A stretch of 64,000 bases of DNA from an uncultured Oscillospiraceae bacterium (GTDB taxonomy: Bacteria > Bacillota > Clostridia > Oscillospirales > Oscillospiraceae), in NCBI GenBank assembly GCA_934572465.1, contig CAKTLG010000008.1, positions 13,427-77,426 on the forward strand. The letters are read 5' to 3'. Below are positions 17,716 through 26,568 of this stretch, piece by piece (position 1 is the stretch's first letter; the number at the start of each line of letters is the position of its first letter). Below the pieces are notes generated by a model. That model was not told the origin of the DNA, did no database searches, and was given only the letters and a program-made list of their open reading frames with translations. The position numbers and the translations under genes were made by a program.

Positions 17716-18660
17716 TTAAGAACAGGATACGCCATGTGCCGTGAGGATTTCTGTCGAAAAAGCAAGGCAGTCGGAGAAATTCCTCGTTTTTTTCCAATAG
17801 TACCAGAAAATGTCCCGCTCGCGGCGCAGCCACGTGAGCTGGCGCTTGGCATATTGGCGCGATCTCAGCTTGATCTCCGCAGCCGCCTCCTCGCGCGAGG
17901 CCGCGCCGTCGAGATACGAAAGCGCCTCCTTGTACCCGATGGCCTGAAGCGCCGTCACATCGCGCGGAAGGCCGGAAGCGAGCAGCGCGCGCACCTCGTC
18001 GAAAAGCCCCGCTGCGACCATTTGGTCAACGCGTGCGTCGATGGCGCGCTTCATGTCCTCGCGGTCTTCGTAGGCAAGGCCGATGCGCACCGACTCATAG
18101 CGCGGAGGGATCAATTTCGTTTCCGCGTTGTGCCGCGCCATGGTCTTGCCGGTCTCGTAATACACCTCAAGCGCGCGGAGGATGCGTTTTTTGTCGTTCG
18201 GGTGCAGGGCGGCCGCCGTCTCGGAGTCGATGCGCAAAAGCTCCGCATACATCGCCGCGCCGCCGCTTTCGTCCCAGCGCGTCTCCAGTTCCGCGCGGCA
18301 TCTGCCGTCCTTGTCGCCGCCGGCAAAGCCGTGACCGGCGAGCAGGGCGTTCAGATACAGTCCCGTGCCGCCGACGACGACGGGCTGTTTCCCGCGCGCA
18401 AGAATATCATCGACGCATTTCGCCGCATCGTCTGCATAGCGGGCGACGGAGTAGTTCTCGCGCGGATCGACCACGCCGACCATGTGGTGCGGGACGCCCT
18501 GCATCTCCTCCTCCGTCGGCGCGGCGGTGCCGATGACCATGCCGCGGTATATCTGCATCGAGTCGCAGGACACGACCTCGCCGCGGAGCCGCTTTGCAAG
18601 CTCGACGCCGAGCCGCGTCTTGCCGCAGCCCGTGGGGCCGACGACGCATACGAGTTTCAT
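17716..18660 (-). CDS. miaA: tRNA dimethylallyltransferase MiaA
   Basis: This enzyme adds the dimethylallyl group to A37 of tRNAs that read UNN codons. It is 314 aa from the ATG at 18660, which has AGGAGG upstream; the frame is open for another 14 codons, but those are not family-like. The P-loop is GPTGCGKTRLG and the substrate segment is SCDSMQIYRGM. The product is the substrate of MiaB, encoded earlier in the same strand-run at 24970-26388. Confidence 0.95.
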   Translation of the reverse strand: MKLVCVVGPTGCGKTRLGVELAKRLRGEVVSCDSMQIYRGMVIGTAAPTEEEMQGVPHHMVGVVDPRENYSVARYADDAAKCVDDILARGKQPVVVGGTGLYLNALLAGHGFAGGDKDGRCRAELETRWDESGGAAMYAELLRIDSETAAALHPNDKKRILRALEVYYETGKTMARHNAETKLIPPRYESVRIGLAYEDREDMKRAIDARVDQMVAAGLFDEVRALLASGLPRDVTALQAIGYKEALSYLDGAASREEAAAEIKLRSRQYAKRQLTWLRRERDIFWYYWKKTRNFSDCLAFSTEILTAHGVSCS

Positions 18661-18676
18661 CCGCTTCCTCCTGCCT

Positions 18677-20734
18677 TTACGCGCGCTTGAACATCTTCTC
18701 AAGCTCGTACTTCGTGAGCTTTGCCTTCACGGGGCGCCCGTGCGGGCAGAACTGCACCTCGCCGCTCTGTACCCTGTCGACGAGCACGCGCAGCTCGCTC
18801 AGATCGCTCTTCCAGCCGCCCTTGATCGCCGCCTTACAGGCCATCGTGTGCAGCAGCGCGTCGCGCGCGGCGGCGGGGTCCGCCGTGTGCGCGGTCACGA
18901 GCTTGTCGCCAAGCTCCTCGAGCGCGGGAATGGCATCGCCGCTGTCGATGTCGGCAGGGATGGCGCGCAGGATCAGGCTCCCGCCGCCGAACTCCTCGCA
19001 TTCAAAGCCGAATTCGCGCAAAAGCGCCAGATTCGCGCTCAGCGCGGCGTATTCCTCTGCGCCAAGCTCCGCCACCAGCGGCGTCAGCAGCGTCTGGCTC
19101 ATCACCGGCTCCTGACCGGCCTTGAGCCGGTCGAAGTTGATGCGCTCGTGCGCGGCGTGCTTATCGATGAGCCAGACGTTCTTCTCCTCGTCCTCGCAGA
19201 CGATATAGGTGTCGAGCACCTCGCCCGCGATGCGCCACGGCGCGGCGGACGGAGGAACGAACGTCGTCTGCTCCGGCTCAGGCACAGGCTCCGGCGCGGT
19301 GATGTATTCCGCGGGCGCAGGCGCGGGCTTCGCCGCCAGTCCGACGATCGGGCCGGTCACGACGGGCCGCGCGTTTTCCGCAGGCATCGGCAGCGTGACG
19401 GCTTCGCCGCAGCGGTCTTCCGCAGCGCCGCGTGCAGGCGGCTCCGATGCGGAAAATGCCGGAACAGCCGCCGCCTCACGCCGCGTAAAGTCGGACAGCG
19501 CCGCGCGCCCGCCCTGCGTTGTATCGATGGTGGGCACCCTCGTGCGCCACTGCGCCGCGGGCGCGGCAGGCTGCGGCGGTGCGCTCTGCGGCGCGGATAC
19601 GGGACGCGCGCTTGCGGGAACGTAAGCGGGCTTTTCCGCCGCCCTCTGGCTCTCGCGGTACTGCTGCGATGTCATATTGGCGAAGAAGTCGCCGCGCGGA
19701 TTCTGCACCTGCGCCGCGGCCCTCGCCTGCGGCTCCTCCGGCGCTTCGCGCGCATCGAGCGCGTCCATCGCCGCATGATAGACCAGATCGAAGATCTGCT
19801 TTTCGTTCACGAACTTCACGATCGTCTTTGCGGGGTGGACGTTCACATCCACCATGTCGCACGGCAGCTCAACGAGCAGCACGCAGCCGGGGAACTTGCC
19901 CTTCATCATGCGGTTTGCGTAGGCCTCCTCGAGCGCGGCGGTGAGCAGCGGGGACTTCACGAGCCGCCCGTTGACAAAAAAGGTCTGCATGGCGCGCGTG
20001 CCGCGCGCGGCAAGGGGAGAGGTGACGCCGCCGCTGACGCGCAGCGCGCCGTCCACGCCCCTGACCTCCACGAGCGAGAGCGCGAACTCGCGCCCGAGCG
20101 AGGCGTAGACCGCCGAGCGGAGCGCGCCGTCGCCGGGGGTAAGCAGCGTCTGCGCGCCGTCGCGGATGAGCTTGAACGAGATCTCCGGATGCGAGAGCGC
20201 CAGATGACCCACAAGGCCCACGATGGCCGTCGCCTCCGCGCTGTCGCGCTTCATGAACTTCAGGCGCGCGGGCGTATTGTAGAAAAGATCGCGCACGATG
20301 ACGCTCGTCCCCTCGGGGCAGCCTGCATCCTCGACCGCGCCGGGGACGCCGCCCTCCAGGTGCAGCGTCGCGCCGCCGAGCGCGCCGCGCTCGCGCGAGA
20401 AAATGTCGAGCCGCGACACGGAAGAGATCGCCGCGAGCGCCTCGCCGCGAAAGCCCAGCGTGCCGATGGCGGCCAGGTCCTCCGCCGTGCGCAGCTTGCT
20501 CGTCGCGTGGCGCAGAAAGGCCGTCGGCAGCTCTAATGGCGCGATGCCGCAGCCGTCGTCGCTGACGCGCAGATAGGTCATGCCGCCGTTTTTCATCTCC
20601 ACCGTCACGCTCTGCGCGCCGGCGTCGATGGCGTTTTCCAGCAGCTCCTTGACAACGCTCGCAGGGCGCTCGACCACCTCGCCCGCGGCGATCAGGTCGG
20701 CGACATGCGGCGACAATTGCTGAATATGGGGCAT
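18677..20734 (-). CDS. mutL: DNA mismatch repair protein MutL
   Basis: A 685-aa mismatch-repair ATPase. The N-terminal GHKL domain has ENAIDAG, DDGCGI and GFRGEALAAI. A long proline/alanine-rich linker covers about residues 330-480. The C-terminal domain has LIDKHAAHERINFD and a CPHGRP segment, so it belongs to the endonuclease type found in bacteria without MutH. The usual DQHA core is DKHA here, and the last acidic residue of the motif is Asp rather than Glu. RBS GGAGG. It is separated from mutS only by a CPBP protease gene. Confidence 0.95.
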   Translation of the reverse strand: MPHIQQLSPHVADLIAAGEVVERPASVVKELLENAIDAGAQSVTVEMKNGGMTYLRVSDDGCGIAPLELPTAFLRHATSKLRTAEDLAAIGTLGFRGEALAAISSVSRLDIFSRERGALGGATLHLEGGVPGAVEDAGCPEGTSVIVRDLFYNTPARLKFMKRDSAEATAIVGLVGHLALSHPEISFKLIRDGAQTLLTPGDGALRSAVYASLGREFALSLVEVRGVDGALRVSGGVTSPLAARGTRAMQTFFVNGRLVKSPLLTAALEEAYANRMMKGKFPGCVLLVELPCDMVDVNVHPAKTIVKFVNEKQIFDLVYHAAMDALDAREAPEEPQARAAAQVQNPRGDFFANMTSQQYRESQRAAEKPAYVPASARPVSAPQSAPPQPAAPAAQWRTRVPTIDTTQGGRAALSDFTRREAAAVPAFSASEPPARGAAEDRCGEAVTLPMPAENARPVVTGPIVGLAAKPAPAPAEYITAPEPVPEPEQTTFVPPSAAPWRIAGEVLDTYIVCEDEEKNVWLIDKHAAHERINFDRLKAGQEPVMSQTLLTPLVAELGAEEYAALSANLALLREFGFECEEFGGGSLILRAIPADIDSGDAIPALEELGDKLVTAHTADPAAARDALLHTMACKAAIKGGWKSDLSELRVLVDRVQSGEVQFCPHGRPVKAKLTKYELEKMFKRA

Positions 20735-20755
20735 AGCGTTCCTCCAATCAAACGT

Positions 20756-21469
20756 TCAGGAAAGGATCGTAAAAAGCGACAGCGCATTCACCAGCGCGTG
20801 GAGCAGGATGGATGTCCACAGCGTGCCGGAATGTTCATACGCCCAGGCGAATACAAGGCCGGGCACAAGATATTGCAGCATCAGCACCAGATAGCCGATG
20901 TCCCACGACGACACCGCCGCGCTCCACACATGCAGCAGCGCAAACAGCGCGCAGGAGAGGAGGTAGGCGAACACGCGGCTCTTTTCTCTGAGGCACCCGA
21001 ACACCAGTCCGCGGAAGAGCACCTCCTCCACAAACGGCGCAAGGAACACGACGATCAGCGCCGTCATGCGCGGAGCCTGTCCGATCTGCGCGGCGATGGT
21101 CATGTCGTTGAGGTTGGTGCGGCTGTCAAAAAGCACGCTGCACACGCGGTAAATGAGCTCGTTTGCGCCGTAGAACACGAGGAGGCCCAGCAAAAGCGTC
21201 GTCAGCGAGCGGTTCAGGTTATCGAGAAAGCGCGACGACGTGTGCGCCAGATACGAGTGGAACAGCAGCACCGCGACGGCGAAAAGCACGTAGTAATAGA
21301 GCACGTTGCGCAGCGAATCGCCGATGGACGTGTCCAGCGCGACCTCCAGAATGTCAAAAACGCGCCCCGCCAGCAGCGGCATCACCAGCAGATACACCAG
21401 AAAGAAGATCGTTCCGGCGACGCGCTCGGTGCGGTTCATGCCGCCGGCGGCGGCTTTCTTTTTTGCCAT
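20756..21469 (-). CDS. CPBP-family intramembrane metalloprotease
   Basis: A 237-aa polytopic membrane protein with about six to seven helices. The CPBP (Abi/Rce1-like) signature is complete: EEVLFRG for motif 1, FALLHVW for motif 2 and LLHALVN for motif 3. Family members include prenyl-protein proteases and bacteriocin-immunity proteins. Its substrate is unknown. It sits between mutS and mutL with short gaps (21 bp each side), so it is probably co-transcribed with them although functionally unrelated. Confidence 0.87.
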   Translation of the reverse strand: MAKKKAAAGGMNRTERVAGTIFFLVYLLVMPLLAGRVFDILEVALDTSIGDSLRNVLYYYVLFAVAVLLFHSYLAHTSSRFLDNLNRSLTTLLLGLLVFYGANELIYRVCSVLFDSRTNLNDMTIAAQIGQAPRMTALIVVFLAPFVEEVLFRGLVFGCLREKSRVFAYLLSCALFALLHVWSAAVSSWDIGYLVLMLQYLVPGLVFAWAYEHSGTLWTSILLHALVNALSLFTILS

Positions 21470-21490
21470 GGATTACCTCTTTTTCAAAAA

Positions 21491-24082
21491 TTACGAAAGC
21501 TTCTGCTTGAGCTCATACAAAAGCTGCATCGCCTCGATGGGCGACATCGTGTCGGGCTGCGCGCGGCGCAGCGCGGCGAGCACCTCGGCCTCGCCGATGG
21601 CGTCAAGGCTGACCTGCTCCGCCTCCTCGCGGGGCTTTGCCTGATACGCGCCGCCCTGCTCAAGCTCTTTCAGGAGGACGTTTGCGCGCCGCACGACCTC
21701 GTGCGGCAGGCCCGCGAGCTTTGCGACCTCGATGCCGTAGCTGCGGTCGGCCCCGCCGGAGACGATCTTGCGCAGGAAGATAAGCTCGTCGCCGCGCTTT
21801 TTGATCGAAATGCTGTAGTTTTTGACGCCCGGCAGCACACCCTCAAGCTCCGTGAGCTCATGGTAGTGCGTGGCGAACAGCGTCTTCGCGCCAAGCTTTT
21901 TCGGGTCGGCGCAGAACTCGAGCACCGCACGGGCAATGCTCATGCCGTCAAACGTCGACGTGCCGCGGCCGATCTCGTCCAAAATGAGCAGCGAGCGCGG
22001 CGTCGCCTGATGGAGAATTTCGCTCACCTCGGTCATCTCGACCATGAAGGTCGACTGGCCGCCGGCGAGGTCGTCGCTCGCGCCAATGCGCGTGAAGATG
22101 CGGTCGACCACGCCGATGCGCGCGCTCCTCGCCGGCACGAACGAGCCGATCTGCGCCATGAGCGTGATGAGCGCGACCTGACGCATATAGGTGGACTTAC
22201 CGGCCATGTTGGGGCCTGTGATGATGGCGGCGCGATCCTCGCGCTCGCCCATGTAGGTATCGTTCGGGACAAAGAGGGCATCCTTGAGCACGCGCTCGAC
22301 AACGGGGTGGCGGCCGTCGTGGATCTCGATCACGCCGCCGTCGTCCACGCTGGGGCGGCAATAGTTGTTGTTCACCGCGACGGACGCGAGCGAGCAGAGC
22401 GTATCAAGCTCGGCGATGAGTCCCGCCGCACGCTGGATGCGCACGCTCTCGGCGGTCACCATATCCCGCAGGGCGGAGAACAGCTCGAACTCCAGCGCCT
22501 TCACGCGGTCGCCCGCGGTCAGGATCTCCTGCTCGAGCGCTTTCAGCTCCTCGGTGATGTAGCGCTCGCCGTTCACAAGCGTCTGCTTGCGGATGTAGGT
22601 ATCGGGCACGAGGTCCTTGAACGAGTTCGACACCTCGATATAGTAGCCGAAGACCTTGTTGTAGCCGATCTTGAGCGTGCGGATACCGGTCTTTTCCTTC
22701 TCGCGCGACTCAATGCCCGCAAGCAGGCCCTTGCCGCCGGACAAAATGTCGTGCAGCCGGTCGACCTCGGCATTGTAGCCCTTGCGGATGAAACCGCCCT
22801 CGCGCACGGAAAACGGCGGCTCGTCGACGAGCGTTTCGCGGATGCTCTGCGCAACGTCGGCGAGCGTGTCAAGCTCGCCGTCCAGCTCGTGCAGCCGCCC
22901 GCTCTGGAACGCCGCAAGCTGGGCTTTGACCTCCGTGATGCGCTCGATGGAGTTGCGCAGCGCGGCAAAGTCGCGCCCGCCCGCCGTGCCGTAGGCGATG
23001 CGGCCGATGAGACGCTCCATATCGCTGATGCCGGAGAGCGCCAGCATCAGCTCCTCGCGCGCAACGGTGTCCTTCGTCAGCGCTTCCACCGCGCCGAGGC
23101 GGCGCTCGATGGCGGCCACGTCGCGCAGCGGGCGCGTCAGCCACGCGCGCAGATTGCGCGCGCCCATGGCGGTCTTCGTCTTGTCGAGCACCCAGAGAAG
23201 GCTCCCGCGCTTTTCCTTGGCGCGGATGGTCTCCGTCAGCTCGAGGTTGCGCCGCGCGGAGAGGTCCAGCTCCATGAAGCGGCCCTGCTCGTAATACTCC
23301 AAGTCCTTGATGTAGGAAAGGTCGGTCTTCTGCGTCTCGTGCAGATAGGAAAGCAGCGCGCCCAGCGCCAGCGCCGCCGCGGGGTTGTTGCGCGGCAGGC
23401 TTGCAAACGCTTCCTCGCCGAATTGCAGGCGGATGGCCTTTTCGCACGGGCGCAGCTCAAAGCGGTTCTCCCCGCGCTCGACCGCGCAGGAAAGCTTGTC
23501 GCGCAGATACGCGACAAGCGTGCTGTTGTCGTAAGCAAGCGCGCTCAGCACCGCCTCGGCGGGGGAGAAGCGCGAGAGCTCGTTGTACAGATGCTCCAAG
23601 CGGTCGTCGCCCGAAAAGGCGGTCACGTGCGTGTGGCCGGTCGTCATGTCGCAGAAGGCCGCGCCGGCGTTCTGCCCGTCCAAAAAGATGCCGCAGAGGA
23701 AGTTGCCGCGCCGGTCGTCAAGACACGCGCTGTCGATGACCGTACCGGGCGTGATGACGCGGATGATGTCGCGCTTGACAAGGCCCTTGGCAAGCGCGGG
23801 GTCCTCGGTCTGCTCGCAGATGGCGACCTTGTAGCCCTTGGCGATCAGGCGCGCGATGTAGGCGTCGCTTGAATGATAGGGGATGCCGCACATCGGCGTC
23901 TGATCCTCCGCCGCCTTGCCGCGGTCGCGGGTCGTCAGCGTCAAATCGAGCTCGCGCGAGGCGAGCTGGGCGTCCTCGTTGAACATCTCGTAGAAGTCGC
24001 CCAAGCGGAAAAAGAGGATCGAATCCTTATTCTGCTCCTTGATCTCCAGATACTGCTTCATCATCGGCGTGATCTCGGCCAT
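21491..24082 (-). CDS. mutS: DNA mismatch repair protein MutS
   Basis: An 863-aa mismatch-recognition ATPase. The N-terminal mismatch-binding domain carries the FFRLGDFYEMF segment with the Phe-x-Glu motif that stacks on the mismatch. The ATPase core has GPNMAGKSTYMRQ (Walker A) and ILDEIGRGTSTFDG (Walker B region). Length is normal. It is upstream of mutL in the same strand-run. The RBS is weak (GTGGGGA). Confidence 0.96.
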   Translation of the reverse strand: MAEITPMMKQYLEIKEQNKDSILFFRLGDFYEMFNEDAQLASRELDLTLTTRDRGKAAEDQTPMCGIPYHSSDAYIARLIAKGYKVAICEQTEDPALAKGLVKRDIIRVITPGTVIDSACLDDRRGNFLCGIFLDGQNAGAAFCDMTTGHTHVTAFSGDDRLEHLYNELSRFSPAEAVLSALAYDNSTLVAYLRDKLSCAVERGENRFELRPCEKAIRLQFGEEAFASLPRNNPAAALALGALLSYLHETQKTDLSYIKDLEYYEQGRFMELDLSARRNLELTETIRAKEKRGSLLWVLDKTKTAMGARNLRAWLTRPLRDVAAIERRLGAVEALTKDTVAREELMLALSGISDMERLIGRIAYGTAGGRDFAALRNSIERITEVKAQLAAFQSGRLHELDGELDTLADVAQSIRETLVDEPPFSVREGGFIRKGYNAEVDRLHDILSGGKGLLAGIESREKEKTGIRTLKIGYNKVFGYYIEVSNSFKDLVPDTYIRKQTLVNGERYITEELKALEQEILTAGDRVKALEFELFSALRDMVTAESVRIQRAAGLIAELDTLCSLASVAVNNNYCRPSVDDGGVIEIHDGRHPVVERVLKDALFVPNDTYMGEREDRAAIITGPNMAGKSTYMRQVALITLMAQIGSFVPARSARIGVVDRIFTRIGASDDLAGGQSTFMVEMTEVSEILHQATPRSLLILDEIGRGTSTFDGMSIARAVLEFCADPKKLGAKTLFATHYHELTELEGVLPGVKNYSISIKKRGDELIFLRKIVSGGADRSYGIEVAKLAGLPHEVVRRANVLLKELEQGGAYQAKPREEAEQVSLDAIGEAEVLAALRRAQPDTMSPIEAMQLLYELKQKLS

Positions 24083-24123
24083 GGCTCGTCCCCACTTTCT
24101 TTCTCTCTAAAATCTGGATCCTG

Positions 24124-24951
24124 TTACACGGTAAAGTCAGAGCCCGCGGGCATTTCGCCGAGGCGGTCGCCGAGCTTTGCTTTCAATCTCGCGTAGGCCT
24201 CTTTTCCCGTGCAGTGGCCCGTGAAGTAGTGCGCGACCTTGTCGCCGCGCAGCTTCTCGCCCACGGCGTCGACCAGCGCGTCCGGCTCGCTCACGCCGAG
24301 CGAGGGGTTATAGAGGTGGAAGCCTGCGAACACCGCGTCTGGCGCTCTGCCGAGCACCTCCTCGGCGCTTTTCAGGATATTCACGATGCCGCAGTGCGCG
24401 CAGCCCGCAAAAAGCGCTGTCCTGCCGTTTTCGGTCACGAGCAGATCCTGCTCGTGGCGGAACGTGTCGCGCGGATAGTCCTCGCCGATCTTCTCGCGCA
24501 GCGTGTCGTTCGCGCCGCTCCACAGCTCACGGCCGGAAACCGCGGAGAAGACCGTCAGCTCATCGTCGAGCTTCTGCACGCCCTCGCAGAGCACGAAGCG
24601 GTCTTCATAGGCGCGAAGCGCCCCGTCAAGGCCGATGTACGCGCATTTGTCCGGCGTCACGACGTAATACTGTCCCCAAGCATTCTTCTGCATGCAGACC
24701 TTCGCGTGATCGTTGAGCTTCAGGAAAGCTTCAAGGCCGCCGCAGTGGTCGTTGTGCGCGTGGGACAAAAAGGCAATGTCGACCTGCGTCAGATCGACGC
24801 CGAGTTTTTTCGCATTTTCAATAAACTGCGCGTCGGGGCCCATGTCGAAAAGAATTTTATGCCGTGCGGTCTCAATATACATTGACAGGCCGTGCGCGCA
24901 GACAACGGTATCCTTGCAGGTGCTGTTTTCCATCAGAATGACGACTTTCAT
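24124..24951 (-). CDS. MBL-fold metallo-hydrolase
   Basis: A 275-aa metallo-beta-lactamase-fold hydrolase. The metal motif is FLSHAHNDHCGGL; further ligands are probably in AGCAHCGIVN and in HYFTGHC. This pattern matches the subgroup often annotated as beta-ribofuranosylaminobenzene-phosphate-synthase-like or general MBL hydrolases. The start MKVVILMENSTC is typical of that subgroup. Substrate unknown. It lies between miaB and mutS with 18-bp and 41-bp gaps, so it is probably in the same transcript. Confidence 0.85.
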   Translation of the reverse strand: MKVVILMENSTCKDTVVCAHGLSMYIETARHKILFDMGPDAQFIENAKKLGVDLTQVDIAFLSHAHNDHCGGLEAFLKLNDHAKVCMQKNAWGQYYVVTPDKCAYIGLDGALRAYEDRFVLCEGVQKLDDELTVFSAVSGRELWSGANDTLREKIGEDYPRDTFRHEQDLLVTENGRTALFAGCAHCGIVNILKSAEEVLGRAPDAVFAGFHLYNPSLGVSEPDALVDAVGEKLRGDKVAHYFTGHCTGKEAYARLKAKLGDRLGEMPAGSDFTV

Positions 24952-24969
24952 CGAAAGGCCCCCTTTATT

Positions 24970-26388
24970 TTACTCCTCTACCGCTTCGCCGTAGAGCGCC
25001 CAGGTGTTGCTGTCGGTGATCTTTGCCCTGGCAAACGTGCCGATGAGGGCCTTGCTGCCCTTCATGCGCACAAGGCGGTTGCCCTCCGTGCGGGAGGAGA
25101 GCGGGAATTCCGGATCGTCGCTCTCGCCGTCGACCAGCACCTTGACGGTTCTGCCGATATAGGCCGCGTGCTTTTCCGCGCTGATGGCGTTCTGCGCGTC
25201 GACGAGCCTTTCAAACCAGACCTGCTTTTCCTCGCGCGAGACGGGGTCGTCCATCTTCGCCGCCGGTGTGCCGGGGCGCGGGGAGAAGATGAACGTGAAG
25301 AGCGCGTCGAAGCGCGTCTTATTCACAAGGTCGACGGTCTCCATCGCCTCGTCCTCCGTTTCGCCGGGGAAGCCGATGATGACGTCGCTCGTGAGCACCA
25401 GATCAGGCATGACGCTTCTCGCGTAGGCGATCATTTCCTCATACTTTTCGCGCGTGTAGGGGCGGTTCATCGCCTTTAAGACGCGGTTATTGCCAGACTG
25501 GACGGGCAGGTGGAGCTGCTTTGCAACGTGCCCGCACTTCGCCATCGTGTCAAAGAGCTTGTTCGTCGCGTCCTTCGGCTGGCTGGACATAAAGCGCAGC
25601 CAGTAATCGCCCGGGATCTCATTGATGGCGGCGAGGAGGTCGGCAAAGTCGTAACCGGTACCCAAATCCTTGCCGTAGCTGTTCACGTTCTGCCCGAGGA
25701 GCGTGATCTCCTTATAACCCTCGGCGATGAGGCCCCGGCACTCCTCGATGATCTTCTCCGGCGCGCGGCTGCGCTCGCGGCCGCGGACGTAGGGCACGAT
25801 GCAGTACGAGCAGAAGTTGTTGCACCCGTACATGATGCTGACCCACGCGCGCACGCCGCCCTCGCGCACGATGGGGAGGTCCTCGGCGATGCGGCCGTGC
25901 TCGTTCTCGATGGAGAAGACGCGCTTATTCTTCGTATACACCTCGTGCAGCAGCTCGGGAAGCCGCCATTCGGCCTGGGGCCCAAGCACAAGGTCGACGT
26001 GATGGTAGGAATTTTTCACCTTGTCGGCCACGACCTTCTGCTGCGCCATGCAGCCGCAGAGGCAGATGATCTGGTCGGGCTTAGCAGCCTTCGTGTGGCT
26101 GAGCCTGCCCAAATGGCCGTAAACGCGCTTTTCCGCGTGCTCGCGGATGGCGCAGGTGTTGAGCAGGATGACGTCAGCCTGCGCTTCATCGCGCGTGAGC
26201 TCGTAGCCCATCTCGCGCAGCATACCCATGAGCACCTCGCCGTCGGCCACGTTCTGCTGGCAGCCGAACGTGTCGACCAGCGCGAGCGGCGTGCGGGTGC
26301 GGCGGTCGTTCATCTCGCGCATCTTGCGCGTAAATTCCTTCTGACGCGCGAGCTCCTGCTCGCTGACGATGACTTCGTTACGTTCCAA
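24970..26388 (-). CDS. miaB: tRNA-2-methylthio-N6-dimethylallyladenosine synthase MiaB
   Basis: A radical-SAM methylthiotransferase that converts i6A37 to ms2i6A37. Domain order: UPF0004 domain with Cys ligands (DTFGCQQN, LNTCAIREHAE, CGCMAQQ), radical SAM core with YGCNNFCSYCIVP, and C-terminal TRAM domain. The frame is open to an ATG at 26436, but that ATG sits on the promoter. A TTG at 26388 with GGGAGGAA nine bases upstream is the likely start, giving 472 aa. It heads the long minus-strand run that also contains miaA. Confidence 0.93.
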   Translation of the reverse strand: MERNEVIVSEQELARQKEFTRKMREMNDRRTRTPLALVDTFGCQQNVADGEVLMGMLREMGYELTRDEAQADVILLNTCAIREHAEKRVYGHLGRLSHTKAAKPDQIICLCGCMAQQKVVADKVKNSYHHVDLVLGPQAEWRLPELLHEVYTKNKRVFSIENEHGRIAEDLPIVREGGVRAWVSIMYGCNNFCSYCIVPYVRGRERSRAPEKIIEECRGLIAEGYKEITLLGQNVNSYGKDLGTGYDFADLLAAINEIPGDYWLRFMSSQPKDATNKLFDTMAKCGHVAKQLHLPVQSGNNRVLKAMNRPYTREKYEEMIAYARSVMPDLVLTSDVIIGFPGETEDEAMETVDLVNKTRFDALFTFIFSPRPGTPAAKMDDPVSREEKQVWFERLVDAQNAISAEKHAAYIGRTVKVLVDGESDDPEFPLSSRTEGNRLVRMKGSKALIGTFARAKITDSNTWALYGEAVEE

Positions 26389-26426
26389 GGGATGTTTCCT
26401 CCCGAATCTCGATAGTTTAGCACTAT

Positions 26427-26455
26427 AGTATATCATGCTTTTGGAGCTGTGGCAA
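26427..26455 (-). promoter_or_regulatory. Sigma-A promoter for miaB
   Basis: On the minus strand TTGCCA (26455-26450), a 17-bp spacer and TATACT (26432-26427), about 40 bp before the TTG start of miaB. It is the best promoter match upstream of the whole miaB-to-divIVA run. Confidence 0.75.
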
Positions 26456-26506
26456 GGCTGTGCGCGGCTTTCCGCCGCGAAAAATCCACAGTTTTCGCCC
26501 CTGACG

Positions 26507-26535
26507 GTGACTTTTCCGCACCCATATGGTATGCT
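26507..26535 (+). promoter_or_regulatory. Candidate promoter for the GGADGP-motif protein
   Basis: GTGACT (26507-26512), a 17-bp spacer and TATGCT (26530-26535) lie 33 bp before the start at 26569. Each hexamer matches the sigma-A consensus at four of six positions, so the call is tentative. Confidence 0.4.
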
Positions 26536-26568
26536 ATGGAAAACCTGAACTCCAAAGGAGGGCCTTCC

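Noticed and set aside
20705-23872. A 1055-codon open frame on the plus strand
   Set aside because: It is antisense to mutS, CPBP and mutL, has no RBS and no family features. Long antisense frames are frequent in GC-rich DNA.
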